Notes under the pieces: model-generated
The model's input: the letters and a program-made list of their open reading frames with translations, nothing else
Database searches by the model: none
Told to the model about the DNA's origin: nothing
Translations under genes and position numbers: made by a program
Part shown: one piece after another, positions 1-11,366 of the stretch
How positions within the stretch are numbered: the stretch's first letter is position 1
Layout: every line of letters starts with the position of its first letter
Assembly: GCA_036898135.1 (NCBI GenBank)
Contig: CM072522.1
Span: 5,446,151-5,510,150, forward strand
DNA: 64,000 bases
From: Oncomelania hupensis
Taxonomy: Eukaryota > Mollusca > Gastropoda > Littorinimorpha > Pomatiopsidae
Direction: 5' to 3'

Positions 1-313
1 TAAGGTCTCCATCGGGAAATGACAATGGATCCTCCTCCACAACTTCGACGCGTTGGGTTGAGGCAGGACTCCACTCTGGATCGGGGTCGTCGGGTCGTCT
101 CGCGCCGTCGATATTCCCGATCATCAAATCATACAGCGACTTCTTCAGGCAAACCGCTTCGACTTCGCCTATGTAGAAAGGGGTGCTGACGTGAACTTTC
201 GCAACTGGCGCTTTCACACATTTGCTGTCGGCCATGAGTGTCCATTTTGAATCGCCAGTGAACTGTTCTTTAGCGATTAGGTCTTCTCTGACGATGACCC
301 CACTGCAGCCAGT
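1..313 (-). pseudogene. Retropepsin-like protease fragment (left copy)
   Basis: The minus-strand translation matches the protease and linker of the right-hand copy almost residue for residue, including the stretch YDLMIGNIDGARRPDD. The active-site region near 310-320 has lost two bases relative to the right copy, so the Asp-Ser-Gly signature is destroyed and the frame changes. It is open at the window edge and is not a functional gene. Confidence 0.75.
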
Positions 314-1655
314 CTCTTAAGACAGTCACTTCATGATTTCCAACGCGTCCCTTGGAAACAGGCATGTTCTGGACGGTCACAGCTGCGCTGGCGACGACGG
401 GGATGGATTTCCCGTTGGCAAGGAGAAGTTGGCCATCAGTCATGCACTCTTGCACGTCCGCAGGAGTAACTGTGCGCTCGGTCTCGCTCGGAAGAATGAC
501 GCTCCCGCCGCACACTTGATGGTCAGATCTACTCGTTTGCCGTTGATTGGAGAACCGCCTCTGCCGGTTGCCCGCTGTTGCATTGTCCGTATTGCTCCGC
601 TGTCCGCTACTTTTGTTTTGAGGACAGTTAGCCGCTCTGTGGTCTGTAGCGTTGCAGGTGAAACAGCCTCTTGAATGCCCTTCCCTGGGAGGAGGCGTGG
701 AATCCGTCTGTCTCTGGCTCGTCTGACTTACATGGATCTGGTTCCCATGGTTTCCAGTCTTCTGAAAATGTTTCGTCGCGCTGGGTGGCCCCAGGGTCTT
801 CCCATGAGCGATGAGATATCTTTCAGCAGTCTCAGTCACATCTTTAAGCGTCTGCAGCTTTTGTAGTTCTAAGTGGGTCGCTAGGTCCTTGTGACAGGCA
901 TTGAGAAATTGTTCCTTTACGATCAGGTCATGGAGACTGTCGTAAGACTTCCTTTCGCCTGATAATTCCACCCACTTGTGTAGATATGACGACAGGCGTT
1001 CCACAAACTGCTTTGGCGTCTCGTCTGACTTAGGCCGGCATTCACGGAAGCGTTCACGGTAGCCTTTCTCTGTAAAGTTGTAGCACTGCAATAGGGCCTC
1101 TTTCAAGACGTCGTAGTCTTTAGCGTCATCGTTCGACAATCTGGTGTAGACGTCGAGTGCTTGCCCCGTCAGAAGTGCACTTAGTCGAATCGCCCAGTCT
1201 TGAGGTTGCCAGTTAGAACTTTCGGCAAACCTTTCAAACCTCGCCAAATAACTGTCAATCTGGTCCTTCCCGTCGACAAACGCTGGCAATTTTGGAGCTT
1301 TGTTGTCACTGACAACTTGTGGCGCATGCTGATTGTTTTGGATACGCGCCATTTCTAGCTGGAACTGCCGATCAGCTTCTCTTTCCTCACGCCTGCGCTC
1401 ATCTTCTCTTTCTTTCCGCTGCTCTTCTCTTTCTTGCCGCTGCTGTTCAATTTCCAGACGCTTCAGTTCTAATTCTATTTCTTCTCGGCGACGCTGTTCT
1501 TCTAATTGTCTTTCTTCGCGTCGTCGCTGTTCTTCTCTTTCTTCATGCTGCCGTTCAATTTCTCTTTCTTGTATTCTCTCCTGAGACTTGACGTACTCCG
1601 TCAGCTGTTTGCCTTTTAGATTCAGTTCAACTCCTTTCTTCCAGAAGTCAGTCAT
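270..1655 (-). pseudogene. Gag polyprotein of LTR retrotransposon (left copy)
   Basis: This is a 461-residue open frame. The first ~110 residues are dominated by Arg/Glu/Gln repeats typical of a coiled coil. A capsid-like middle contains the stretch KLPAFVDGKDQIDSYLARFE. A CCHC zinc knuckle (CFTCNATDHRAANC) for nucleic-acid binding follows at about residue 330. The frame then runs without a stop into protease sequence, so gag and pro were probably one reading frame in the intact element. The last ~12 residues are a frameshift tail caused by the two-base deletion at the protease active site. The start is chosen because the other copy has the equivalent methionine. Gag packages element RNA in cytoplasmic particles. 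Confidence 0.85.
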
Positions 1656-2132
1656 CTTGATGCTTTTCTGGAAAGTTCTTGACTGTTCTATACCTTTCTA
1701 GAATGTTCTAGAACAGCACGATTTCTGCAGTAGCGTTGATGCTTGTCACTTGGCGCCTTCGCTGACGCAGGCCCCTCTGTCCTCGTCGTATGCGACGCTG
1801 CACCCCGCTGGTGTTGATATTTATGCTCTTTTGCTGAAGTAGACGCGACGTCCGCTCGTCGCCCTCTGTGATGTAGCTCCGAGACTGTCCCTCGACGTAG
1901 TCTTGCGGCAGCCACGTAGTCCCGCTCTGTTGTTCGCTCACGAAGCAACTCTTCGGCGACTACACGCCCTTGCAGTCAACCCGAACCTATCGGTGATGTA
2001 GTCCCAGTGTGTTGGCCCCTCCCGACGCAACGTTGGCGGCTACCCTCGATGACTGCTTCTCGTAACGTTGACTCGCTTGTTGTAGCAGTTGAACCCTTGG
2101 CTATGACGTGTATCGCAGCTTGGCCCCCAAAA
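1656..2132 (-). other. Leader and primer-binding region (left copy)
   Basis: Untranslated leader between the LTR and gag. Directly after the LTR end (minus strand, 2132 downward) comes TTTTGGGGGCCAAGC, which has the position and TGG start of a tRNA primer-binding site; the primer tRNA is not identified. Small open frames of 77-86 residues in this leader recur in the right copy, but only because the leader itself is conserved. Confidence 0.6.
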
Positions 2133-3974
2133 TGTTACACTCGATCGATGTTGGTGTTTTTCTATCAGTATTTGATTCAGCCCCAATGCTGAAGTACTGA
2201 TGAGTGTAGCTCAGATTCGTTTATCCACACAACCCGTTCAATCAGCATACAAGTCAAAGTCTTCGTATGAAGTTTTCCACTTTTATTCAGCACACATCAA
2301 CAACTGCATATGTAGCCATGCTGGCTACGAGTATTTCTGACCATACGATATGTAGGCCTAACTTTGTTCTCTGTTATGTTTAAATTAACTGTATGAAATA
2401 ACTTGATATACATTTTTCAGATCCTTTAAAGCATATAACCATTAGACGCAGCGTTAAATTCTCTATTAGAATATATAAACTTTATTTGTGATTTATGTAG
2501 CAATTTTGAATTAGAGCGCGATGTTTAGGATAGCGCGATGCATATCATGTTGATAAAGACACCGCACTGTTGTTTGCTCGGCGCGGCTGCTGCTGAAGCT
2601 GTTCTGGAATTTGGCCGGTTTTAACGGATCTTCCCGCTTGCCTACAAAACATGATAAGATTATAAATTGTAAATGATGCTAGTGTAGCAAAGATTCTCCA
2701 CTGTAACAGCTTAGTGTGATATTTTCCGATGTCTTAGTTCATTCTCTAATAGTAGATACTTAAATAAAATATTAGTTTTATAGGGACATACACATTGAAA
2801 GGGAAACAGTGAAAAGCTGTCAGAAGGCTATAAAGGTAACTGTAAGTTGTTGTGTTAAATGTTTTCTAGTTTAGTTCGCCATAGTCGGAACACAAAATAG
2901 TAACCATGCCATATTGTATATCATTGAAAAGAGGAGACGTTGTTCTTTCTTTGTCATTACTATTATTATTTATAATTGTATTAAATTAAAGAGTTATAAT
3001 GAGTTTAGAGTCGTGACATTCTTAGGAGCAGCAGCCAACTCCCTCTTAAATTGCGTATTATTTTTATTTTGAAGCAGATAGGTCCGACATTGTTATAACA
3101 GAAGAAAGGTTGCATTTTTGCGTTTCCGTCAATATATAATTTGTATAGTATTCGTTTGCGTTTCTAGCCTTATGCGTTAAAGTAAGTTTAGTTACTAACA
3201 CAAACTTAGCCAGCGAGCCAAGATTTTGAGGCGGGTGGGGAATGCGTAAGGAGCACGGTCGCTGCGGCTGACGGTCCGTAATAAAAGCAAAACACAAAAC
3301 TCGGCATGGGGAGAGCACCGGGCACCACGCATTAGATAAGGGTCGTGCCACTCGCAATGCCTTTGCTCTTAGTATGATGTACTTCGAATAAATAATTTTT
3401 TCAACGGTCATCACGGACTGGCGTTGGGGAGAGAGAGAGAGAGAGAATGTGTGAGCCTTCACCATAGCCTCCAATCCATCACATAACACACCATCGTCTC
3501 TCCAAAACACAACACCACCAACACCACTACACATACAATCACCTTTTCACTCTCAACTTTTTACTTTCCAACTCACTATCAACAACAACCCTTTTTGAAA
3601 CAGTGCGGCACTTATATAGTCTCTTCATACTCCCGAACAATTTAGAACACGGTAGAAATGACGCACTACCACCAATCAAACTAAAGATCGTCATCACTGA
3701 CTTACGTCATACATCTCTATACACATTCCCGGAACGTTCTCAAACTTCTACAATTACCGGGAAGTTTCTATCGACAGTAAACACGCAGATCTAGAGAATT
3801 CTCCAATAATATCGACTAACGAAAATTATCAACGTTTTACAAAGCTTCTTCTAACAAGAATGCAAACTCAAATCAAAGGTAAATACACTCTACTATTGAA
3901 TACTTTGCAAAGCGAAACGATTAGATCTATCGTGCACGCTTCAGACATACTATCCTTCGCGTTTCAACGTAACA
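2133..3974 (-). repeat. Long terminal repeat, 1842 bp (left copy)
   Basis: On the minus strand it begins TGTTACGTTGAAACGCG at 3974 and ends GTGTAACA at 2133, giving a TGTTAC/GTAACA inverted end pair. The start matches the first ~70 bases of the 3' LTR of the right copy at 8960. The end sits directly against the primer-binding region. A TATATAAG box lies near 3611-3620 and an AATAAA signal near 3062-3068, both on the minus strand. A (GA)n run is at 3431-3446. A 156-residue open frame at 3064-3534 has no recognisable domain. Confidence 0.75.
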
Positions 3975-4343
3975 ATCCGATAGATTCGGGTTGCCTGCAA
4001 GGGCGTGTAGTCGCTGAAGAGTTGCTTCGTGAGCGAACAACAGATCGGGACTACGTGGCTGCCGCAAGACTACGTCGAGGGACAGTCTCGAAGCTACATC
4101 GCCAGTATTACAGAGAGCGACGAGCGGACGTCGCGTCTACTTCAGCACAGGAGCGTGTACATCAACACCAGCGTGGTGCAACGTCGCATACGACGAGGAC
4201 AGCGGGGCGAAGGCGACTAGTGACAAGCATCAGCGCTACTGCAGAAAGCGTGCTGTTCTAGAACCGTCTAGAAAGGTACAGCACAGTCAAGAACTTTCCA
4301 GAAAAGAACTTTCCAGAAAAGAACTTTCCAGAAAAGCATCAAG
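3975..4343 (+). other. Truncated leader of right copy
   Basis: Aligns with the left-copy leader from the bases CCGATAG onward. Just before gag, the motif GAACTTTCCAGAAAA is tandemly repeated about three times (4291-4336), where the left copy has a single related motif. It contains a conserved open frame that I do not regard as a gene. Confidence 0.6.
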
Positions 4344-5460
4344 ATGGCTGACTTCTGGCAGAAAGGGATTGAACTGAATCTAAAAGGCAAACAGCTGACA
4401 GAGTACGTCAAGTCTCAAGAGAGAATATGGCGTGAAGAAAGAGAAATACAATTAGAACAGAAGCGTCTAGAATTAGATGAGCAGCGACGCCGAGAAGAAA
4501 AGGAAGAACAGCGTCAACGGGAAGAAAGGGAAGAACAACGCAGGCGTGAAGAAAGAGAGTTCGAAGCGCAGCGTCGCCAAGAAGAAAGAGAAATGGAAGA
4601 GAGACGACTTCAGTACCAGCTAGAGTTGGCGCGTATCCAAAACAATCAGCATGCGCCACAAGTCATCAGCGACCACACGGCTCCAAAATTGCCAGCGTTT
4701 GTCGACGGGAAGGACCAGATTGACAGTTATTTGGCGAGATTTGAAAGGTTTGCCGAAAGCTCCAACTGGCAACCTAGAGACTGGGCGATTCGACTAAGTG
4801 CACTTCTGACGGGGCAAGCACTCGAGGTTTACACTAGACTGTCGAACGATGACGCCAAAAACTACGACGTCTTGAAAGAGGCCCTATTGCATTGCTACAG
4901 CTTCACATAAAAGGGCTACCGTAAACGCTTCCGTGAATGCTGGCCTTTGTCAGACGAGACACCAAAGCAATTTGTGGAGCGCCTGTCGTCATACTTACAC
5001 AAGTGGGTGGAACTATCAGGCAAAGGAAAGTCTTACAATAGTCTCCATGACCTGATCGTGAAGGAGCAATTCCTCAATGCCTGTCATAAGGACCTGGCGA
5101 CCCACTTAGAATTACAGAAGCTGCAGACTCTTAATGATGTGACCGAGGTTGCTGAAAGATATCTCCTCGCTCACGGAAAAACGCTGGGGCCACCCAAGGC
5201 GACGAAACCATTTCAGAAGATTGGAAACCATGGGAACCAGATCCAGGGGAGCCAGACGAGCCAAAGACAGACGGATTCCACGCCACCTCCCAGGGAAGGG
5301 CATTCAAGAGGCTGTTTTACCTGCAACGCTACAGACCACAGAGCGGCTAACTGTCCTCAAAACAAAAGTAGCGGACAGCGGAGCAGTACGGACATTGCAG
5401 CGGCGGGCAACCGACAGAGGCGGTTCTCCAATCAACGGCGGGAGCGTCATTCTTCCGAGT
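4344..5460 (+). pseudogene. Gag polyprotein of LTR retrotransposon (right copy)
   Basis: Homologous to the left gag: it begins MADFWQKGIELNLKGK, then a charged Glu/Arg coiled coil, a capsid-like middle, and the CCHC knuckle CFTCNATDHRAANC near 5312-5353. A TAA stop at 4908-4910 replaces a Glu codon of the left copy. About 25 bases are missing after the knuckle (near 5437), so the frame ends at 5462 instead of entering protease. Both lesions differ from those of the left copy, so the copies decayed independently. Confidence 0.85.
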
Positions 5461-5469
5461 GAGACCGAG

Positions 5470-6320
5470 CGCGCAGCTACTCCTGCGGACGTGCAAGAGT
5501 GCATAACCGATGGCCAACTTCTCCTTGCCAACGGGAAATCCATCCCCGTCGTCGCCAGCGCAGCTATGACCGTCCAGAACATGCCTGTTTCCAAGGGACG
5601 CGTCGGAAATCATGCAGTGACTGTTCTAAGAGACTCGGGCTGCAGTGGGGTCATCGTCAGAGAAGATCTAATCGCTAAAGAACAGTTTTCTGGCGATTCA
5701 AAATGGACACTCATGGCCGACAGTAAATGTGTGAAAGCGCCAGTCGCGAAGATTCAAGTCAGCACCCCTTTCTACATAGGCGAAGTAGAAGCGGTTTGCC
5801 TGAAGAAGCCGCTATACGATTTGATGATCGGGAATATCGACGGCGCGAGACGACCCGACGACCCCGATCCAGAGTGGAGTCCTGCCTCAACCCAACGCGT
5901 CGAAGTTGTGGAGGAGGATCCATTGCCATTTCCCGATGGAGACCTTACAGAGCTGCTACGGGACAATGTGGCTACTCCGGCTCAGCCCCGCCGACCAGAG
6001 ATCGTCGGTGCTGTTACAACCAGGGCCCAGGCCAAGAGAGACAAGACGACTACGCCACTGAAGGTCGCCGACAACTCAAAAGCTGCCATTGTGGACAGAG
6101 ATAAACTGATCCAGCTCCAGGAAGCTGATAGTACTTTAAACAAGTACAGGAACCGCCAAGACCACGTGACCAAAGGCAGTGGTACGATCTATCTAGAGGT
6201 GAAGGCCAAGATCCTGTACCGAATCTTCCAGCACCCGAGGGTCAACGGAGGGAAACCACTATGTCAAGTCTTGGTACCGTTACCTCTAAGGCGCCAAGTG
6301 ATGGAAGTAGCACATGACCA
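5470..6320 (+). pseudogene. Retropepsin-like protease and linker
   Basis: Translated in the frame that is open from 5149 to 6405. The active-site triplet Asp-Ser-Gly (in VTVLRDSGCSG) is intact at 5632-5640, which is the family signature of an aspartic protease that cleaves the polyprotein. A long linker rich in Pro, Asp and Arg follows, leading to the His-His part of the integrase zinc finger. At about 6320 a one-base change in a G run shifts the frame just before the integrase motif GGHLGIKK. Confidence 0.75.
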
Positions 6321-8833
6321 TCATGGGAGGTCACCTAGGCATCAAAAAGACGTCAGACAGAATCCAGGCGGTGTTCTACTGGCCAGGACTTCACGCGGAC
6401 GTTAGCCGTTTCTGCCGATCATGTGACATTTGCCAGAAGACCATACCTCGAGGAAGGGTCCCGAAAGTACCTATGCAGAGGATGCCTCTGATCGACCGAC
6501 CTTTCAAGAGGGTGGCCTTAGACTTAATCGGCGAAATAAAACCTCCGAGTGAAGAAGGTCATCGATGGGTACTGACTTTAGTGGACTATGCGACTCGGTA
6601 CACAGAAGCAGTGCCACTGAAGAAGATTGACTCTGAAACTGTAGCAGAGGCACTGGTGGACATGTTCAGTAGACTTGGAGTGCCTGAAGAAATTCTGACA
6701 GACCTCGGAACGCAGTTCGTCTCTGACTGCATGAAGGAGGTCAACAGACTGCTGAGCATCCGCCATTTAACTACGACGCCTTACCATCCGATGTGCAACG
6801 GGCTCGTCGAGAAGTTCAATGCTACGCTGAAGTCCACCCTGAAGAAACTGTGCAGCGAGCAGCCCAGACAATGGCATCGCTACATCAACGCCCTACTTTT
6901 CGCCTACAGAGAAGTACCGCAGGAGTCCACCGGCTTCTCTCCGTTCGAGCTGCTGTACGGAAGAACCATCCGAGGGCCGATGCACATCCTGAAAGAACTG
7001 TGGACGAAAGAAGTAGAGACCCCAGAGGTGAAGAACAGCTACCAGTACGTGTTTGAGCTACGGGAGAAGCTGGAGCAGACTCTCGAGATAGCCAGAGAAA
7101 ACCTGAAGAAGTCCCAAGACTGTGGAAAGCACTACTACGATCGTAGGGCTGTAAACAGGAAGTTCAAACCTGGCAACAAAGTGCTGGTGCTGCTACCTAC
7201 TGATCATAATAAGTTGCTGATGCAGTGGAAAGGCCCGTACGAAGTGGAGACCGTGGTGGGGATCAACGACTATAAGGTGAAGGTCGGCCAGCATTCCAAG
7301 ATATACCACGCCAACCTCCTTAAGCTGTACATGGAGAGGCCGCCAGAGAATGTACACGTAGCAACAGCAGCTGAGATCGACGACAGCTTCAACAGCGAGG
7401 AACTGTTGGAACTAGGAGACTTCCACAGCAAAGAAGGCATCGATGATGTTAAGCTAGAACCGAGCTTGACGGAAGGTCAAAAGTTGGAGCTCAAGGACCT
7501 TATGGGCGAGTTTCCCCATAGCTTCAATGATGTCCCAGGCTCTACGACTTTGGTCGAACATGAAGTCCACCTCACTTCAAATATCACTGTTCGATCCAAA
7601 CCCTTCCCGATCCCTTTCAAGGCCCGTGAATCCTTGAAGAAAGATATCGATGAGATGCTGAAGATGGGCATCATCAGGGAGTCCAGTTCCCCCTACGCGT
7701 CCCTTGTCGTAGTCGTGAAGAAGAAGGACGGGAGCAACAGAGTATGCATCGACTACAGGAAGGTTAATAAGATCACCGTCTTCGACCCCGAGCCGATGCC
7801 TACTGCAGCAGACCTCTTCCGCCAACTATCGGGGAGTAAAATATTCTCGAAGATTGACCTCAGCAAGGGCTATTGGCAAGTCCCCGTGCGTCAACAGGAC
7901 ATACCAAAGACTGCTTTTATAACTCCTGATGGGACGTACGAGTGCCTAAGGATGCCCTTTGGCATGATCAACAGCGGAGCTACCCTGAAGAGAGGGATGA
8001 AGAAGATGCTCAAAGGGATGGACAATGTCGTTTGTTACTGGGACGACCTGCTAGTCCACACCCACACCTGGGAAGAGCATCTGCAGACCTTGAGGGAGCT
8101 GTTTCACCGTCTAACAGAAGCTAACCTGACCGTGAGTCAGTGCATTCTGGGGACTGACAACGTCGACTTTATCGGCCATTCGCTGAAAGAAGGACAAAAG
8201 GGGCTTCTGCTAGAAAACGTCACCAAGATTCTGAACGCTCCACGTCCCCAAACAAAGAAGCAGGTGCGATCTTTCCTGGGATTGGCTGGGTATTATAGAG
8301 AGTTCGTACCGAACTACTCAGCCATCACAGCACCTTTGTCGGACCTGGTGCGGAAAGGCTGTCCAAACCAAGTGCAGTGGGGACCGTCTCAGGAGAAGGC
8401 ATACCAGACTGTGCGCGACCTCCTTTCGAAGGATCCGGTGCTATGACTGCCTGACACTTCCAAGGAATTCGTCTTAAGAACAGACGCAGCGGACGAAGGC
8501 ATCGGCGCCATACTGATGCAAGAACACGAAGGGAAACTATTTCCGGTCAGTTACGCCAGCAAGAAGCTGTCCAGGGCTGAGAAAAATTACTCGACCATGG
8601 AGAAAGAGTGCCTCGCCATCATATGGGGAATCCGGAAGTTCGAACTGTACCTTCAAGGAGTGAAGTTCGTGCTGCAGACTGATCACAAGCCGTTAACTTA
8701 CTTGAACTCTGCCAAGTTTGTGAACAGTCGCATCATAAGATGGGCTATGTACTTGCAGAACTTTAACATGCAAGTAGAATCTATCCAAAGGATCAGACAA
8801 TGTTGGTGCGGATTTTCTCAGCAGAGTGTGTGA
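6314..8833 (+). pseudogene. Pol: integrase, then reverse transcriptase and RNase H
   Basis: The integrase comes first: zinc-binding HHCC region with CRSCDIC, then a catalytic DD35E core (DLIGE, then LTDLGTQF, then the Glu in NGLVEKF with exactly 35 residues between the last two), then a GPY motif in MQWKGPYEV. Reverse transcriptase follows from about 7480, with RVCIDYRKVN, KIDLSKGYWQ, LRMPFGM and the catalytic YWDD box near 8036. A TGA at 8444-8446 interrupts the frame. RNase H follows (RTDAADEGIG, EKECLAI, QTDHKPL). A further one-base shift near 8790 precedes the terminal motif DNVGADFLSRV. No chromodomain is visible. Confidence 0.9.
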
Positions 8834-8946
8834 ATGAACTGAGAACATTGACAGTATCCAGACCTACTAAAATAAGTTTTAATTTCTGATTTTGTTTGTG
8901 CATTGCATGTCAACGTTGTTGAAAGAAATTAAGTAAATTTCTTCTT

Positions 8947-8959
8947 GAGTGGGGGGTTA
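8947..8959 (+). other. Polypurine tract
   Basis: The bases GAGTGGGGGGTTA sit directly before the LTR start TGTTACG, where plus-strand DNA synthesis is primed in LTR elements. Position and composition support the call. Confidence 0.7.
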
Positions 8960-9030
8960 TGTTACGTTGAAACGCGCATGTTGGTGCGTGTGAAATGCGC
9001 ACGATATTATGTGTGAAGCGCGCGCGATAT
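8960..9030 (+). repeat. Start of 3' LTR (right copy)
   Basis: Begins TGTTACGTTGAAACGCG, identical for 17 bases to the left LTR start, then follows it with a ~25-base insertion (GATATTATGTGTGAAGCG against GATAGTATGTCTGAAGCG). After about 9030 I can no longer align the two LTRs and find no GTGTAACA end, so the LTR is truncated, rearranged or highly diverged. Confidence 0.6.
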
Positions 9031-9507
9031 ATCAGAAACTACAGATGATAGAATTTCCTTTCTTGTGGGTAAAAACAAGGTGTAAGGATTGCAGCTGCCA
9101 GTCCTTAATCAATACTTAGCAAAGCCAACCAAAGGCATTACAATCAAAAACACAAACATATTGAATGAGCATGTTAAAATAGCATAGATATTAGCTGCAT
9201 AAGCCCTGACCGCCACCTCAATCATTCAATAAATACCACACAAATTTAATTACCCCAAAAGGAGTTACAGCAGGCGCATAATCACATTTTAAATATTCTA
9301 AAACATTGTGCACTTCGCATGATCCCTTGCCATGGGTTACAGCATAGAAAGTCCCAGCTTTAGTTGCAGTGCTGGAGGGATGTAGGGATTAGAGTTGCAG
9401 TGGCCATGACGATTGGGAACATCAGACGTGAATGCGAAGGTCCCCACGAAGTTTAACCTCAATCTGCATCCGGGCCTTGAATAGACAAAAAATGAAAATG
9501 ATTCATT
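9031..9507. other. Unassigned spacer
   Basis: AT-rich sequence with no open frame or repeat I can identify. It may be the decayed remainder of the 3' LTR. Confidence 0.3.
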
Positions 9508-10193
9508 AGCAACCATGGCTTACTTTACTACAGGCCTACTCAACGCGCAACTGGAGTCTGGGACTGGAGGCCTACTTTGTCTATGTAGATTACATTAGTG
9601 TGAGACTTTTCTTTAACACATCATGAAATTAAATTTAAGTTTACTTGTTTATAAGCTTGTAGAAGGCATATTTTATTATATATTTCTTTCAATTTAGGTG
9701 ATTTTTATTTAATTTTTATCATGGGCTAGTGCTTAACTCCCTCTAAGTTGAGTGCAGTAAATCCACTAATATGTGACTGAAAGTAAATAATTATACATGG
9801 AAGGATACCAAAATATCTGTAAAATTTCTTTGAAGACTCAAAGAAACCCACCCTATCCCTCCTGTGAGCCGATACATACTTATTTGCTCAAAGCCGAAGC
9901 AGTGCTCCCTTGTTTCATACTCATAGAGAGTGATACAAATAATACAAAGAACAGCAAGTAGTTATAGTCAAAAACAAGAACTACACAATTAACACTAACC
10001 TGTGTGGTAAGCACAATCATTATTAGGACAGTTTCAGTCGCTTGAGGGAGGGCTCTTTTGTTGATTTATAGCCTGTTTTACACCCGTAAACACAACATTT
10101 TCTCCCCATCTTTGGCGCTCAAACAACACGTTCAAATTATGTACTTCTCGTCACCTACGCAATCGATGTGTGTTGGTAATAGTTTCACTGCTG

Positions 10194-11366
10194 CAGGGTT
10201 TATTCTTGGCGTCGGTCATCGGTCATTGACGTATAAAAATCTGAAATGACCGATTGTTTTGCCAGCCAGCTGGTCAAGTGACCTATTGATTTTACGATCT
10301 GGCGGTCAAACTTTGAGAAGATTTGTCATTTAAAAAGTTCTATACAAACTGCGAACTCAATAAAACTTAGAACAACCATTACCAAAACGAAATTATTTCC
10401 CCTTTCAGTATAATACAAACTTTTCCGATCCATAGTTTTCATTGCTGACATGCAACGCGCCAACGCATTGACAGTCACAGTGTAGATCTAGTTTGCGATT
10501 CCATTTTGTCAACAAACAAAAAAATGCCTCCGAAAAAAAAGCCAAGGTCAGAAACTGGCCAAAAGTCGGTAATGGAGTGTCCTGTTTTGGAATTCTTGCC
10601 ATGCGGCCCATCAGTCAGATTAGCGAAGAGGAGTTGTCTAAATGGGGAGATGCCAAGATGCAGAAGTTATTGGATCACTATGGGCAGATCCAGACTCGTG
10701 ATTGGATTGATGAAGAAAATCAAAAACAAAGTGCCTCCTCACAGCCACTACTGAATTCTGAGGCAAGTTTGGAAGAATGGGGGAGGGCCAAGGCAACAGT
10801 GCTTTCACAAGACTACCCACGAGAAAACATCAGGGATGTGTGGGCCATGCTTGCAGCTCACCACTCGGATGAATTTCCAAACCTGCTGATGCTGGCTGCT
10901 TTCGCGGTTACCTGCCCCCTGCAACCTTCTGATTGTGAGAGAGGCTTCTCTTCACAAAACCACATTCTGACAGCATTGCGAAACAGACTGACAGCAGAAA
11001 CACGAAACTGGCTGCTTTCTGTAAAGCTTGAAATTGTAAATATAGAAAGAGCGCTGCAGATATGGGCAGCAGCAAAACCAAGAAAACTGTTGTCTCTTTC
11101 AAAGCAGTGAAAACAGTAATAATTAGCAGACAAATTAAAAAGGATTGAATTTCTCCTTATAACTGTGTCCATCAGCATGTCATTTAAACAATTTAAAAAG
11201 GCTGAATATAAAATCGGTTAATGCCTTAGCGTTGTTATTTTGTACCATTTGTACTGATAAGCGATCGAATGAGACTGTGTGACTTATTGCTTTCCAAAAT
11301 GACCTATTGTTTTTCCTGTGAACTGGTCAAATGACCTATCATGGTCACTTTCAAGATTAATCCCTG
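10194..11366 (+). mobile_element. hAT-like transposon, internally deleted
   Basis: Ends are CAGGGTTTATTCTTG and, inverted, CAGGGATTAATCTTG, flanked by the direct repeat CTGCTG (10188-10193 and 11367-11372). Subterminal blocks repeat: AATGACCGATTG...CTGGTCAAGTGACC near 10245 and AATGACCTATTG...CTGGTCAAATGACC near 11298. The interior joins an N-terminal start to a C-terminal hAT dimerisation exon. Confidence 0.7.
10493..11110 (+). pseudogene. hAT transposase C-terminal dimerisation region (ZNF862/KIAA1586-like)
   Basis: A 205-residue open frame. Its last ~90 residues carry the hAT C-terminal dimerisation pattern: HSDEFPNLLMLAAFAVTCP, then SDCERGFSSQNHI, then LRNRL. This region holds transposase subunits together and contributes to the catalytic fold. 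The usual RNase H-like core with its acidic residues is absent, so it is an internally deleted copy. A basic start (MPPKKKPRSETGQK, near 10524) lies in a different frame just upstream and looks like the original N-terminus. KIAA1586-like host genes derive from such elements, but nothing here suggests domestication. Confidence 0.7.

Larger units (their letters stand above)
1..3974 (-). mobile_element. LTR retrotransposon with Gmr1-like relatives, 5' part (left copy)
   Basis: Reading on the minus strand this is LTR (3974 to 2133), primer-binding region, leader, gag and the start of protease, running off the left edge of the window. It is a divergent copy of the element at 3975-9030, with the same gag start, zinc knuckle and leader. 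The coding part is dead: protease is out of frame after a small deletion. The LTR edge at 3974 abuts leader sequence of the other copy that lies about 140 bases inside the element, so I infer that this copy inserted into the right-hand one. The partner 3' LTR should lie several kb to the left of the window. Confidence 0.85.
3975..9030 (+). mobile_element. Gmr1-like LTR retrotransposon, nearly complete interior (right copy)
   Basis: Order on the plus strand: leader, gag, protease, integrase, reverse transcriptase, RNase H, polypurine tract, start of 3' LTR. Integrase before RT is the reverse of ordinary Ty3/gypsy elements and matches the Gmr1 group described from deuterostomes. No 5' LTR or primer-binding site directly precedes 3975; the leader starts about 140 bases inside the element, where the left copy is inserted. 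Several stops and frameshifts make it non-autonomous. Confidence 0.85.

Noticed and set aside
1688..1948. A conserved small protein upstream of gag, present in both copies
   Set aside because: Conservation is at DNA level in a leader; the frame differs in start and end between copies and has no domain.
3064..3534. 156-residue frame as a real gene
   Set aside because: Lies inside an LTR with no recognisable domain and only moderate length; kept as a note under the LTR.
1..9030. An endogenous retrovirus with env
   Set aside because: RNase H is followed directly by the polypurine tract; there is no third reading frame and no envelope-like sequence.
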